NCBI GenBank assembly: GCA_004193595.1
Contig: RPGQ01000010.1
Location: 124,519 to 176,756, forward strand
DNA from: Desulfobacteraceae bacterium Eth-SRB2
GTDB lineage: Bacteria > Desulfobacterota > Desulfobacteria > Desulfobacterales > UBA11574
Direction: 5' to 3'
DNA length: 52,238 nt
The notes beneath the pieces are model-generated. The model worked only from the letters and a program-made list of their open reading frames with translations, was not told the origin of the DNA and did not search any database. Shown here piece after piece: positions 29,501 through 37,376 of the stretch (position 1 is the stretch's first letter; the number at the start of each line of letters is the position of its first letter). A program made the translations under genes and the position numbers.

Positions 29501-29581
29501 AAGGTTGAATCTGAATTCAACAAAATGATCGAGCAAACCTTACGCAAAAAGGCTGATGACCATGCCGGCGACACCATATAA
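26507..29581 (+). CDS. res: Type III-like restriction enzyme Res subunit (SF2 helicase-nuclease)
   Basis: A 1024-residue Res-type protein that translocates along DNA and cuts it together with a Mod subunit. Seen: Walker A ATGAGKT (residues 176-182), DEGHH motif II (312-316), SATPFF motif III, C-terminal helicase motifs (MLTEGWDANTVTHVLGVR, then EQVIGRALRR), and a PD-(D/E)xK nuclease at the end (PDFIVLVDD near 929, EIKG at 948-951). The start at 26507 (MDNRFFEK) has AGGAG ten bases upstream; the longer in-frame version from 26438 lacks one. It overlaps the next gene by 26 bases. Unlike usual type III loci, res comes before mod and a third gene lies between. Confidence 0.88.
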   Translation: MDNRFFEKPVLNSPYEYPARHWELDDDGQPTQRIIEKRRSAKFITPIPKPKKRKGLQKQLKLLLDEGKGLSTQEQQYDPTPIINALRREVDQWRSLSNPNDWKVTPETARLLQHWRHHKFNSFRPFFCQVEAVETAIWLTEVAPKKGKAEKGFMEHLANANNDANPELSRLALKLATGAGKTMVMAMLIAWQTINKVRRPNSRKFTRGFLVVTPGLTIRDRLRVLQPNDPDSYYESRELVPGDMLNDLDRAKIVITNYHAFKLRERMELSKGGRSLLQGRGEALNTLETEGQMLQRVIPDLMGMKNILAINDEGHHCYREKPGEDDVSALKGDDKKEAQKNNEAARLWITGLEVVIRKLGVTRVMDLSATPFFLRGSGYAEGTLFPWTMSDFSLMDAIECGIVKLPRVPVADNIPGAEMPMYRNLWEHIRKKMPKKGRGKAGSLNPLNLPPQLLTALEALYGHYAKTYELWQEERISVPPCFIIVCNNTSTSKLIYDYISGFYRQNKDGSSQLENGRLELFRNFDEHGNQLGRPRTLLIDSRQLESGDALDKNFRNMASDEIARFRREIIERTGDRRQAENITDQDILREVMNTVGKEGRLGDSIRCVVSVSMLTEGWDANTVTHVLGVRAFGTQLLCEQVIGRALRRQSYDLNEENLFNVEYADVLGIPFDFTAKPVVAPPQPPRETIHVKAVRPDRDHLEISFPRVAGYRVELPKDRLTAKFNNDSVLELTPDLIGATETQNAGIIGEKVDLNLVHTGDVRPSQVLYELTAHLVLTKWRDPDGEAQLQLFGQLKRITRQWINGYLVCKGGTYPAQLKYKMIADTACERITAGITRSLLGEQPIKAVLDPYNPKGSTIHVNFNTSKTSRWQTDARRCHINWVILDSDWEAEFCRVAESHQKVKAYVKNHSLGLEVPYRYGSEKRVYRPDFIVLVDDGQDDPLHLIVEIKGYRREDAKEKKATMETYWVPGVNNLCRLGRWAFAEFTEVYQIESDFEAKVESEFNKMIEQTLRKKADDHAGDTI

Positions 29582-31034
29582 AATTTTCATCAGCAGCGTT
29601 CAAAAGGAACTCGCGGCGGAACGGCGTGCGGTGAAGGATTTCATCACCCATGATCCTTTGTTGAGCCGGTTCATATCCGATGTATTCCTGTTCGAAGATA
29701 TTCCTGCTGGAGACCGCAAGCCTGACGATATCTACCTAAATGAGGTCGAACAGTGTGACATCTACCTTGCCATTTTCGGCAACCGGTACGGATGGAAAAA
29801 CCAGGACGGAAAGTCGCCGACGGAACTGGAATTTGAACACGCTACCAAAACCCATCGCGAACGGCTGGTCTTTGTAAAGGGCAGTGACGACAAGGCGCGT
29901 GAACCGGAGATGGCCAAACTGGTGAGAAGGGCGGGACGGCAGGTCACCCGTCGTCGTTTTTCAGATACACCCGGCCTGATCCGCGAAGTCTACGCCAGTC
30001 TCGTGGAGTGCTTGGAAAATCGTGGTGTGATCAGATCCACGCCGTTTGACGACAGTGTGTGTAACGGGGCAACGCTCCGGGATGTGGACAACGCGGAAGT
30101 GAGAGCTTTTGTTGAAACGGCTGAGGCCGCAGGCCGGTTGAAACTCAAGGGGTCTCGCGGCCCGAAAGCGGTTCTGCTGAATTTCAATCTGCTGCGAGAT
30201 GGCCGGCCTACGAATGCCGCCATGCTTTTGTTCGGGAAAAATCCGCGCAGGTTCTTCAACAATGCGCAGGTCCATTGCTTTCATTTCCATGGAACCAAAA
30301 AGCGCAAGCCCATCGCATCCCAGCAGCCTTATGAAGGAAGGCTGCTTGAAGTGATCGATCAGGCGGTGGAGTTCGTCCTGGGCAAGATCGACCGCAGCGT
30401 GGGCACACGAGCGACCAGCATGCAGGCTCCCGTTGAGTTCGAGATTCCCCGCCCTGTCATCGCCGAGGCCATCGTCAATGCCGTTGCCCACCGGAATTAC
30501 CGCCACAACGGATTTGTCCAGGTTATCATATTTGCCGATCGCATCGAAGTGTGGAACCCCGGAGAACTGCCTCCCGGGCTCACCCCGGAACTGTTGCGCA
30601 AGCCCCATGGCCCCATACCGCGTAATCCCTTGATCGCCGAGCCGCTGTTCCGGGTCAAATACGTGGAAAAAGCCGGAACCGGTACAACGGATATGATTGC
30701 AGATTGCCGGAAAGCGGGACTCCCTGAGCCTGACTTTGAGCAACGCGGACCCCATTTTGTTGTAACGCTCTGGCGGGATTGGTTGACAGATGCGGTAATG
30801 GAACAACTTGGATTGTCAGATAAGGAGCGTAAGCTGGTTGTGATGCTAAAGACCGGAGATAGAATCACCAACAAGTCGTACCAAGAAAATTTTGGGGTAA
30901 CCAAACCAACGGCATCACGACATCTCGAAGCGCTTAAACGGAAAGGTGTTCTGCGCAAAATAGGAACAACCGGGAAAGGGACTTACTATGTGCTTTCACG
31001 CAAAGGGCTCATAAAGGGCTCAAAGGGCTCATGA
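29556..31034 (+). CDS. DUF4062 - GHKL ATPase - winged helix protein in a restriction locus
   Basis: A 492-residue protein with three parts. Residues 7-100 are a DUF4062 domain (YKIFISSVQKELAAERRAVK, then CDIYLAIFGNRYGW), a TIR-like fold often seen in STAND and defence proteins. The middle and residues 295-390 match the AlbA_2/RecG-like HATPase_c_4 family: TNAAMLLFGKNPRRFF, then EAIVNAVAHRNY (304-315) as the ATP N-box and GTGTTDM (374-380) as the G-box. The C-terminus is a winged helix (FGVTKPTASRHLEALKRKGV). The AlbA_2 domain normally found at the N-terminus is replaced by DUF4062. Start 29556 or 29562. It overlaps res, so it belongs to the same operon. Sensor or regulator role is inferred. 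Confidence 0.8.
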   Translation: MTMPATPYKIFISSVQKELAAERRAVKDFITHDPLLSRFISDVFLFEDIPAGDRKPDDIYLNEVEQCDIYLAIFGNRYGWKNQDGKSPTELEFEHATKTHRERLVFVKGSDDKAREPEMAKLVRRAGRQVTRRRFSDTPGLIREVYASLVECLENRGVIRSTPFDDSVCNGATLRDVDNAEVRAFVETAEAAGRLKLKGSRGPKAVLLNFNLLRDGRPTNAAMLLFGKNPRRFFNNAQVHCFHFHGTKKRKPIASQQPYEGRLLEVIDQAVEFVLGKIDRSVGTRATSMQAPVEFEIPRPVIAEAIVNAVAHRNYRHNGFVQVIIFADRIEVWNPGELPPGLTPELLRKPHGPIPRNPLIAEPLFRVKYVEKAGTGTTDMIADCRKAGLPEPDFEQRGPHFVVTLWRDWLTDAVMEQLGLSDKERKLVVMLKTGDRITNKSYQENFGVTKPTASRHLEALKRKGVLRKIGTTGKGTYYVLSRKGLIKGSKGS

Positions 31035-31073
31035 TTTGGGAAGGCATCACAAAGGGCTCAAAGGGCTCATGAT
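31002..31073. repeat. Five copies of AAAGGGCTC at the end of the DUF4062 gene
   Basis: The 9-mer occurs at 31002, 31013, 31022, 31051 and 31060. A 23-base unit containing two copies is duplicated (31013-31035 and 31051-31073). The first copies encode the C-terminal Lys-Gly-Ser residues and the stop. Slippage would change the C-terminus. The rest of the gap to 31274 carries no gene I can support. Confidence 0.65.
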
Positions 31074-31274
31074 GGACATAAGGCCGATAAACAGACAAAA
31101 TAAGACCAAAAAAGTTGGGGTACGAGTAGGTAATTTACAAAAAGAATGGGATGCTTTTGGGACATATGGCCCTCGAACGGGATATAAACCGGACAAACAG
31201 GACATATTGTCACCCTGAAAGAATAATGAAGATATGAATTATTTCACGCTGGTAAAAGGACAAAATGGGATTGA

Positions 31275-34088
31275 ATGATGTCACGAAAAAAGAAAAAGAA
31301 TGCCAAAACCGTTGAAACCCTCACCCATGACGAGGCCTCCCGCAAAAACATCCCCACGGCCGAGTACCAGTCGGTGATGCGCAAGGATGAGCAAAGCCCC
31401 ATTCGCGTGGCCTACGAACGCCGCAACCGCGATCTCGATCCTCAGCTTGTCTGGCGCGGCAAGGATGAGAAGGACTGGTCCGACCTGGTGGTCCAGGCGC
31501 CGCCCTTGTACATCCAGGAGAAGGTACATCCCAAGGTCCTGATTGACGATTTGGTGAAACAAACCCAAGCGCAGGAAAAGGCAGGCATCCCCCAACAGCT
31601 TGATCTGTTTTCCGACTTCAACGGCCTGCCCGACGCGGCCAGGTCAACCGAATTCTATCAGCATGACGCCAATTGGTCGAACCGCATGATTTTAGGTGAC
31701 AGCCTCCAGGTGATGGCGTCGCTGGCGGAACGCGAAGGGTTGCGGGGTAAGGTGCAGTGTATCTATATCGATCCCCCTTATGGCATAAAATTCAATTCTA
31801 ACTTCCAATGGTCAACGACAAGTCCAAAAGTTGACTCAACCGATAGGGTCACAGAGATCACAAGAGAACCTGAGCAGGTAAGAGCTTTTCGTGATACTTG
31901 GCATGATGGTATTCATTCATATTTAACCTACCTGCGCGATCGGATGACAGTCGCTCGAGATCTTCTTTGCCCATCAGGCTGCCTTATTGTGCAAATTGGC
32001 GATGAGAATGTTCATCGCACTAAGGCTCTAATGGATGAAATCCTTGGTGATGAAAATTTTATATGCTTAATAACCGTAAAGAAAACACACCACCAAGAAT
32101 CAAACTTCATTCCATCTGTTGCTGACTACTTAGTCGTATATGCAAAGTCAAAAGAGCTGCTTAAATATCGCCCGATTAGGCCAGAAAAGTCGTTAGCCGG
32201 GATCGACTTTTCAAAATTCACCAAGACGCTTGATTCAGAGCTACGGATTGAGGCAATTTCGCGAGAATGGAAAGACGATCCAGATCTCATTCCAACAGAC
32301 AAAGTGCCCATTCGGACGGATATTACGCTTACGCAAGAAGGCGACTCTGGTAGTTCCCAAGTTCCATGGGATATTTTTTCTCAAGAATACTATCCAGGCA
32401 TAAGCCGACATTGGCGGACTCATGAATATGGCAGAAGGCGACTTGAATGTGCCGGAAGAGTGGCAAAAGGTAAAACTCGACCTTTCTACATCGAACCATG
32501 GGACGATAAACCCGCCGCGCCTTTCAACAACATTTGGACTAAAAGTCTTGCAGGTGCACAACACAAAGTTTACGTTGTTCAGACAAACACACGAATAGTA
32601 GAACAGGCTTTGCTGAGCTTCACTGATCCAGGCGACCTTGTGCTCGATCCTACTTGTGGTTCTGGTACTACCAGTTACGTCGCAGAACAATGGGGGCGCA
32701 GATGGATCATGATTGACACTTCTCGTGTTGCTCTTGCTTTAGCTCGTGCTCGCATTATGGGGGCACGGTATCCCTATTATCTTCTTGCCGACAGTCGCGA
32801 CGGCCAAACCAAAGAGGCTGAAGTGACGCGCACAGGCCCTTCGGAAGCATCCACCCATGGCAATATTCGGCAAGGCTTTGTCTACGAACGAGTACCGCAC
32901 ATCATGCTCAAAACCATCGCCAACAATGCCGAAATCGACGTCATCTGGGAAAAATTCCAGGAGACATTGGAACCGCTACGAGAAAATCTCAACAAGGCGC
33001 TGGGCAAGACATGGAAGAAATGGGAAATCCCCCGGGATTTAGGAGATAAGTGGTCAGACAAAGCCAAGAAGTTGCACGCCCAGTGGTGGAAACAGCGCAT
33101 CGCCCGCCAAAAAGAAATCGACGCCTCCATAGCCGCCAAAGCTAACTTTGAATTCCTTTACGACAAACCCTACGTGGACAAAAAGAAAGTCCGTGTGGCC
33201 GGGCCGTTCACCGTGGAAAGTCTTTCGCCGCACCGTGTGCTGGGTGTGGATGAAAACGATGAGCTGATCGACAATGTGGCCGAATCAAAGTCCGGGTATG
33301 GGCAAAAGCAGGACTTTGCCCAAATGATCCTGGAAAACCTCAAGACCGCCGGGGTGCAGCAGGCCCATAAAGAGGACAAGATTACTTTCTCATCGATCAC
33401 CCCATGGCCAGGCGAGCTTGTATGTGCAGAAGGACGATACTTTGAAGGCGATGAAGACACCGGTGTTGAAAAACGAGCCGCCATCTTTATCGGCCCGGAG
33501 TTCGGCACGGTTTCCCGTCCTGATCTGGTGGCTGCTGCCCGTGAAGCCGGGGATGCGGACTTCGATGCCCTCATCGCCTGTGCTTTTAACTATGACGCTC
33601 ACTCTTCAGAATTTGACAAGCTCGGCAGGATTCCCATCCTCAAGGCCCGAATGAATGCCGATCTGCACATGGCCGATGATCTCAAGAACACCGGCAAGGG
33701 CAACCTGTTTGTTATCTTTGGTGAGCCGGACATCGATATTCTGGATGCCGAGAAAAATCAGGTCAAGGTAAAGATCAAGGGCGTGGATGTATTTCACCCC
33801 AATACCGGCGAGGTCCGTAGCGACGGGGCTGAAGGCATCGCCTGCTGGTTTATCGATACCGATTACAATGAGGAAAGCTTCTTTGTACGCCATGCCTATT
33901 TCCTTGGGGCAAACGATCCATATAAAGCCCTCAAAACCACCCTCAAGGCAGAGGTCAACCAAGAAGCCTGGGACACTCTCAACAGTGATATATCCCGCCC
34001 CTTCGACAGGCCTGCCTCAGGTCGCATCGCCGTGAAGGTGATCAATCATCTTGGCGATGAGGTAATGAAAGTGTTTCGGGTGAACTAA
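31275..34088 (+). CDS. mod: Type III-like DNA methyltransferase Mod
   Basis: A 937-residue adenine-type DNA methyltransferase. The catalytic DPPY (residues 166-169, YIDPPYGIKF) precedes the SAM-binding DPTCGSGT (458-465), the beta-class order of type III Mod proteins, with a target-recognition region between. The remaining 400 residues make it longer than the usual 600-700 residue Mod and have no domain I can name. The target-recognition stretch (about 31800-32600) is visibly more AT-rich than the flanking conserved parts, suggesting exchange of specificity. It overlaps the next gene by one base (TAATG). Start is 31275 or the adjacent ATG at 31278. The modified sequence cannot be predicted. 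Confidence 0.88.
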   Translation: MMSRKKKKNAKTVETLTHDEASRKNIPTAEYQSVMRKDEQSPIRVAYERRNRDLDPQLVWRGKDEKDWSDLVVQAPPLYIQEKVHPKVLIDDLVKQTQAQEKAGIPQQLDLFSDFNGLPDAARSTEFYQHDANWSNRMILGDSLQVMASLAEREGLRGKVQCIYIDPPYGIKFNSNFQWSTTSPKVDSTDRVTEITREPEQVRAFRDTWHDGIHSYLTYLRDRMTVARDLLCPSGCLIVQIGDENVHRTKALMDEILGDENFICLITVKKTHHQESNFIPSVADYLVVYAKSKELLKYRPIRPEKSLAGIDFSKFTKTLDSELRIEAISREWKDDPDLIPTDKVPIRTDITLTQEGDSGSSQVPWDIFSQEYYPGISRHWRTHEYGRRRLECAGRVAKGKTRPFYIEPWDDKPAAPFNNIWTKSLAGAQHKVYVVQTNTRIVEQALLSFTDPGDLVLDPTCGSGTTSYVAEQWGRRWIMIDTSRVALALARARIMGARYPYYLLADSRDGQTKEAEVTRTGPSEASTHGNIRQGFVYERVPHIMLKTIANNAEIDVIWEKFQETLEPLRENLNKALGKTWKKWEIPRDLGDKWSDKAKKLHAQWWKQRIARQKEIDASIAAKANFEFLYDKPYVDKKKVRVAGPFTVESLSPHRVLGVDENDELIDNVAESKSGYGQKQDFAQMILENLKTAGVQQAHKEDKITFSSITPWPGELVCAEGRYFEGDEDTGVEKRAAIFIGPEFGTVSRPDLVAAAREAGDADFDALIACAFNYDAHSSEFDKLGRIPILKARMNADLHMADDLKNTGKGNLFVIFGEPDIDILDAEKNQVKVKIKGVDVFHPNTGEVRSDGAEGIACWFIDTDYNEESFFVRHAYFLGANDPYKALKTTLKAEVNQEAWDTLNSDISRPFDRPASGRIAVKVINHLGDEVMKVFRVN

Positions 34089-35041
34089 TGGAATTCCGAA
34101 TCGCCGATACATTTACCGATAGTCTTACCAAACTCACTGGTCAGGAACAAAAGGCCGTCAAGACCACGGCCTTCGACCTGCAATTAAATCCGGTCAACCC
34201 GGGAATGCAGTTCCATAAACTGGAAGGGACCAAGGATTCCAACTTCTGGTCCGTACGTGTAAGTCAGGACATTAGGCTGATAGTGCACAAAACAGATGCG
34301 AGCTTGTTGCTGTGCTATGTTGCTCACCACGATGATGCCTACCGATGGGCCCAGCGACGCAAGCTTGAAACACACCCGAAAACCGGTGCGGCGCAATTGG
34401 TCGAAGTCCGCGAAACGGTAAGGGAAATCCCTATCCTTAAATATGTTGAGGTCCAGCAACCTGCTCAATCCAAGCCGTTATTTTTTGCGAAAATATCTGA
34501 GGATATTCTGCTGAGCTACGGTGTGCCGGTTGAGTGGATAGACGATGTTCGCCAAGCCAATGATGACACAGTTCTGGAACTGCTTGACCACTTGCCGAGT
34601 GAAGCCGCCGAAGCCCTGTTGGATCTGGCTACCGGCGTGACGCCGCAAGTGGCACAGCCGGTTGCCGTGGGTACGAACCCATTTGACCATCCCGATGCAC
34701 AGCGTCGATTCCGGGTGATGCGCAATGTTGAAGAGTTGAAACGCGCCTTGGACTATCCCTGGGAGAAATGGACCATCTTCCTGCATCCGGATCAACGGCA
34801 GTTGGTTGAACGGGAATACAACGGACCGGCTCGAGTTTCAGGTTCGGCCGGGACGGGCAAGACCATCGTTGCACTTCACCGGGCAGTCTTTCTGGCCCGC
34901 ACCGACCCGGATGCCAGGGTGCTGCTCACCACCTTTTCGGAAACCCTGGCCAATGCGCTGAGAACCAAGCTGAGACGATTGATCAGCAATGAACCTCGTA
35001 TTGGCGAGCGTCTGGGCCTGGGGTCAAACCTTGATCATTGA
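34088..35041 (+). pseudogene. Truncated RelE-like/UvrD-type helicase (N-terminal half)
   Basis: A 317-codon ORF. Residues 1-90 resemble a RelE/ParE-type toxin fold (FTDSLTKLTGQEQKAVK, FHKLEGTKDSNFWSVRVSQD, IRLIVHK). A linker follows, then the start of a UvrD/SF1 helicase with Walker A GSAGTGKT (252-259) and TTFSETLANALR. The ORF stops at residue 317, before motifs II to VI. No continuation is visible in other frames after 35041; a different gene starts 49 bases on. I infer that the C-terminal helicase half was lost. It overlaps mod by one base, so the intact gene was part of that operon. A residual RelE-like product is possible. Confidence 0.72.
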
Positions 35042-35089
35042 TTAAAACAGTATAACATACAGTACATATTTTAAGAGCCGGGAGATTAA

Positions 35090-36061
35090 ATGTCTCTTGC
35101 CCAATACCTCAAAAGCTTTCTCCGCCTGCGGACGTGTAAAGACCGTAAGAAGTGGTTGGCACTGACCACCTATCAGGCGCCTCACAAACCGTTTCTTCTT
35201 CTCTCGATTATGGATCTGATTGCTCAGGGATTAATTATCAAAAACTTTATCGAACCTTCCTTTGAACTCATCGAGACCTTTAACGGTTATTGGAAGAGCA
35301 TTATGCCGCTTGGCTCAAAAACGAGCATGCCTTATCCGTTTCCCAGGTTGAAAACCGATGGATTCTGGCACCTGATCCCAAATCCGACCTTTGAGAACCA
35401 GATCAATATTAACTTCAGTTCCATGGCAAAACTGCGTGAGGTGTGTGCCGGCGCTCGAATGGATGAAGAACTTTTCCAGTTGATGTGCAACCCGGAAACG
35501 CGGGAGCAGTTACGGGCGGCTCTAATCGAAACTTATTTCGCCCCTGAGATACGTACCAAGGTTTTAGAGCAGGGCCATTTAAACTATGCTGTGTATCGAT
35601 ACAGCAAAAAACTGCTGAAAGTGGATGAATGGAAAAAAGATTTTGGGAAAGTAACAGATGAATCCGACTGGCAGAAAAAGATAAGAGACAGTGGGTTCCG
35701 CAAAACCATTGTTTCCCTGTACCGGCACCGGTGTGCCCTTTGCGGCATTCGCATGCTTACGCCCGAAGGCCATACCATTGTGGATGCCGCCCACATCAAA
35801 CCATGGAAAGACAGCTTTGACGACCGACCCACCAACGGAATGGCGCTGTGTAAGCTCTGCCACTGGTCTTTTGATAAAGGACTCGTGAGCGTCAGCAAAG
35901 AATATCAGGTTTTGGTCTCGAAACGCGTGATGGTGGAGCAAAACTTTCCCGGCCATATCCTTACGTTGACCGATCGACCCATTTTCACACCGGAAAAAGA
36001 AATCTTCTGGCCGGAACAGGATAACCTTCACTGGCACCGGAAAAACACATTCCGCAGATGA
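35090..36061 (+). CDS. HNH restriction endonuclease with SBD-like N-terminal domain
   Basis: A 323-residue protein. The N-terminal half (TTYQAPHKPFLLLSIMDLI, then FIEPSFELIETFNGYW) matches the pattern of phosphorothioate-binding (SBD) domains of ScoMcrA-type enzymes. The C-terminal half is an HNH nuclease: CALCG (Cys215, Cys218), DAAHIKPW (His235), PTNGMALCKLCHWSFDKGL. Known relatives are type IV enzymes that cut phosphorothioated DNA. No dnd modification genes are in the window, which fits an enzyme directed at foreign modified DNA. GGGAG lies upstream of the ATG. It follows the truncated helicase and may have replaced its end. HNH is certain; the SBD assignment is by motif only. Confidence 0.8.
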   Translation: MSLAQYLKSFLRLRTCKDRKKWLALTTYQAPHKPFLLLSIMDLIAQGLIIKNFIEPSFELIETFNGYWKSIMPLGSKTSMPYPFPRLKTDGFWHLIPNPTFENQININFSSMAKLREVCAGARMDEELFQLMCNPETREQLRAALIETYFAPEIRTKVLEQGHLNYAVYRYSKKLLKVDEWKKDFGKVTDESDWQKKIRDSGFRKTIVSLYRHRCALCGIRMLTPEGHTIVDAAHIKPWKDSFDDRPTNGMALCKLCHWSFDKGLVSVSKEYQVLVSKRVMVEQNFPGHILTLTDRPIFTPEKEIFWPEQDNLHWHRKNTFRR

Positions 36062-36495
36062 AAAACGAAATAGAAGAAATGGCGTCAAGTCTACTATTGA
36101 CCCATGACAGGGGAAAAAGCATACAATACGGGAACCCGTAATAACGTTAATTTATATCAATAAATTGGCTTGGCCCGACGCCAATTCCACAGGTTTCCCC
36201 CGGAATCAGTAGCAGGTTTATTCCCCAAAGGGTGGCAGCTTTGATCCGAAATTTACAATAAATTGAAAGAAGCGCTTGACAGGAGGTCTCAAAAGGCCTT
36301 TTTTAGCTTATATTAACATTAATCGACTCGTAAAAAGTCCATCAATAGGCCGAGGGCGGGTAAGCCACGGCTTATGGTGGGGGTGGGACCGTTTGAATTC
36401 ACTTCAAATGGCGGGGATGGGTAAGCGCACCTCCACCGAACAAGAAGACGCAGACTGACTTTTTATAAGGTTATCAACATTAGGAAAGGAATGAT
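36062..36495. other. Gene-free stretch with a degenerate inverted-repeat element
   Basis: At 36322-36470 the ends CGACTCGTAAAAAGTC and GACTTTTTATAAGG are inverted copies, 135 bases apart between the core TAAAAAGTC arms, close in size and ends to the element at 18332-18464 but with a different interior. AAAAGGCCTTTT (36291-36302) is a small palindrome. No gene seen. Confidence 0.45.
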
Positions 36496-36825
36496 ATGGA
36501 CAGAGATGCCATATTGGATTTGGAGGAAAAGCCCCTGCTGGAGCTCGTGGAAAAAAATTTCAATGTCAAACTTGGAGGATTGAGGGATGAAGAGCATCTC
36601 TCCAACGCCTGGGGAATCATGGAGATCCTGGTTGAAAAGGGGTGGGGTTTCACTATCAGGTTTGATGGAAATGTGAAAAGCTTAGACGGATACAAATTCG
36701 ACAACGGACCCGGGACCATCTTTGCACAGCACGGCTCCCTGCCCTATTTCGGCAGCATGTGTGAAGGCATCTGTAAGACGTGTCTGATCGCCCTTGTACT
36801 GACCGAAAGTATCAAGACAGCGTAG
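36496..36825 (+). CDS. Small protein resembling the phage ABA-sandwich domain family
   Basis: A 109-residue protein. MDRDAILDLEEKPLLELVEK, then LSNAWGIMEILVEKGWGFTI and the C-terminal ICKTCLIALVL match the layout of phage ABA-sandwich proteins (start DAIL-LE-G-LD-LVAEKV, middle AAWEVVEKL-GW-F, end AICRAALLAL). Such proteins are found in phage genomes with no known function. AAGGA precedes the ATG by five bases. It suggests phage-derived DNA next to the defence island, but no other phage gene is adjacent. Confidence 0.55.
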   Translation: MDRDAILDLEEKPLLELVEKNFNVKLGGLRDEEHLSNAWGIMEILVEKGWGFTIRFDGNVKSLDGYKFDNGPGTIFAQHGSLPYFGSMCEGICKTCLIALVLTESIKTA

Positions 36826-36843
36826 TGTTAATGATGTCAACTC

Positions 36844-37326
36844 ATGAATGTGCATCAGGAAGCTTCATGTGCTAATATCAGGGTGTGTTATCCGCAACTT
36901 CTTGCAAGGCGTTTTAAAAAGCTGGGACTTGGCGATATTCTCAAACGGCATCGATCCAATGGCATCAGATGGACCCGACTGAATGAAATCGAAAACAAAG
37001 CCGTCATGCTGATCCGACCCGGATTCATCTGGGATATTAAAAAGTTTTTAGACCTAAAAGATGCGACTTGGATCTATTCCATGTGGCGCGGTTATTTTGA
37101 ACGGAGCAAACCATTGCGAAATCTGAAATCTTATCTCGAAGATAAAGGTGTTAGATATGAACATTTGCATAAAAGTGGCCATGCAAAACTTGAAGATTTA
37201 AAAAAGCTGGTTGACGCAATGACCCCTGAAATGGTTATACTTATTCACAGCTTTCATCCGGACAAGTTTAAAGATTATTTTCCAAACGTGAGACTTGTGG
37301 ATGATGGTGAAGTCGTGAATTTGTGA
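36844..37326 (+). pseudogene. C-terminal piece of an RNA-metabolising beta-lactamase-fold protein
   Basis: A 160-codon ORF that matches only the second half of RMMBL-type metallo-beta-lactamase-fold proteins: MLIRPGFIWDIKKFL, then IYSMWRGYFE, then SGHAKLEDLKKLVDAM with the MVILIHSFHPDKF loop and the final VRLVDDGEVV. The catalytic HxHxDH motif and the whole N-terminal domain are absent, and no homologous sequence is evident upstream. Without the metal site it cannot be a nuclease. Either a truncated gene or a standalone accessory domain; truncation is more likely. Confidence 0.6.
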
Positions 37327-37376
37327 AAGGTAAAGGTTGTTAGGTTCAAACTCAAAACTAAAAAGGGAGGAAATTA

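Noticed and set aside
29961..30806. 281-codon ORF antisense to the DUF4062-GHKL gene
   Set aside because: Shadow of a clear coding frame with recognised ATPase motifs.
31072..31218. 48-codon ORF between the DUF4062 gene and mod
   Set aside because: It begins in the repeated AAAGGGCTC block, has no ribosome-binding site or recognisable pattern.
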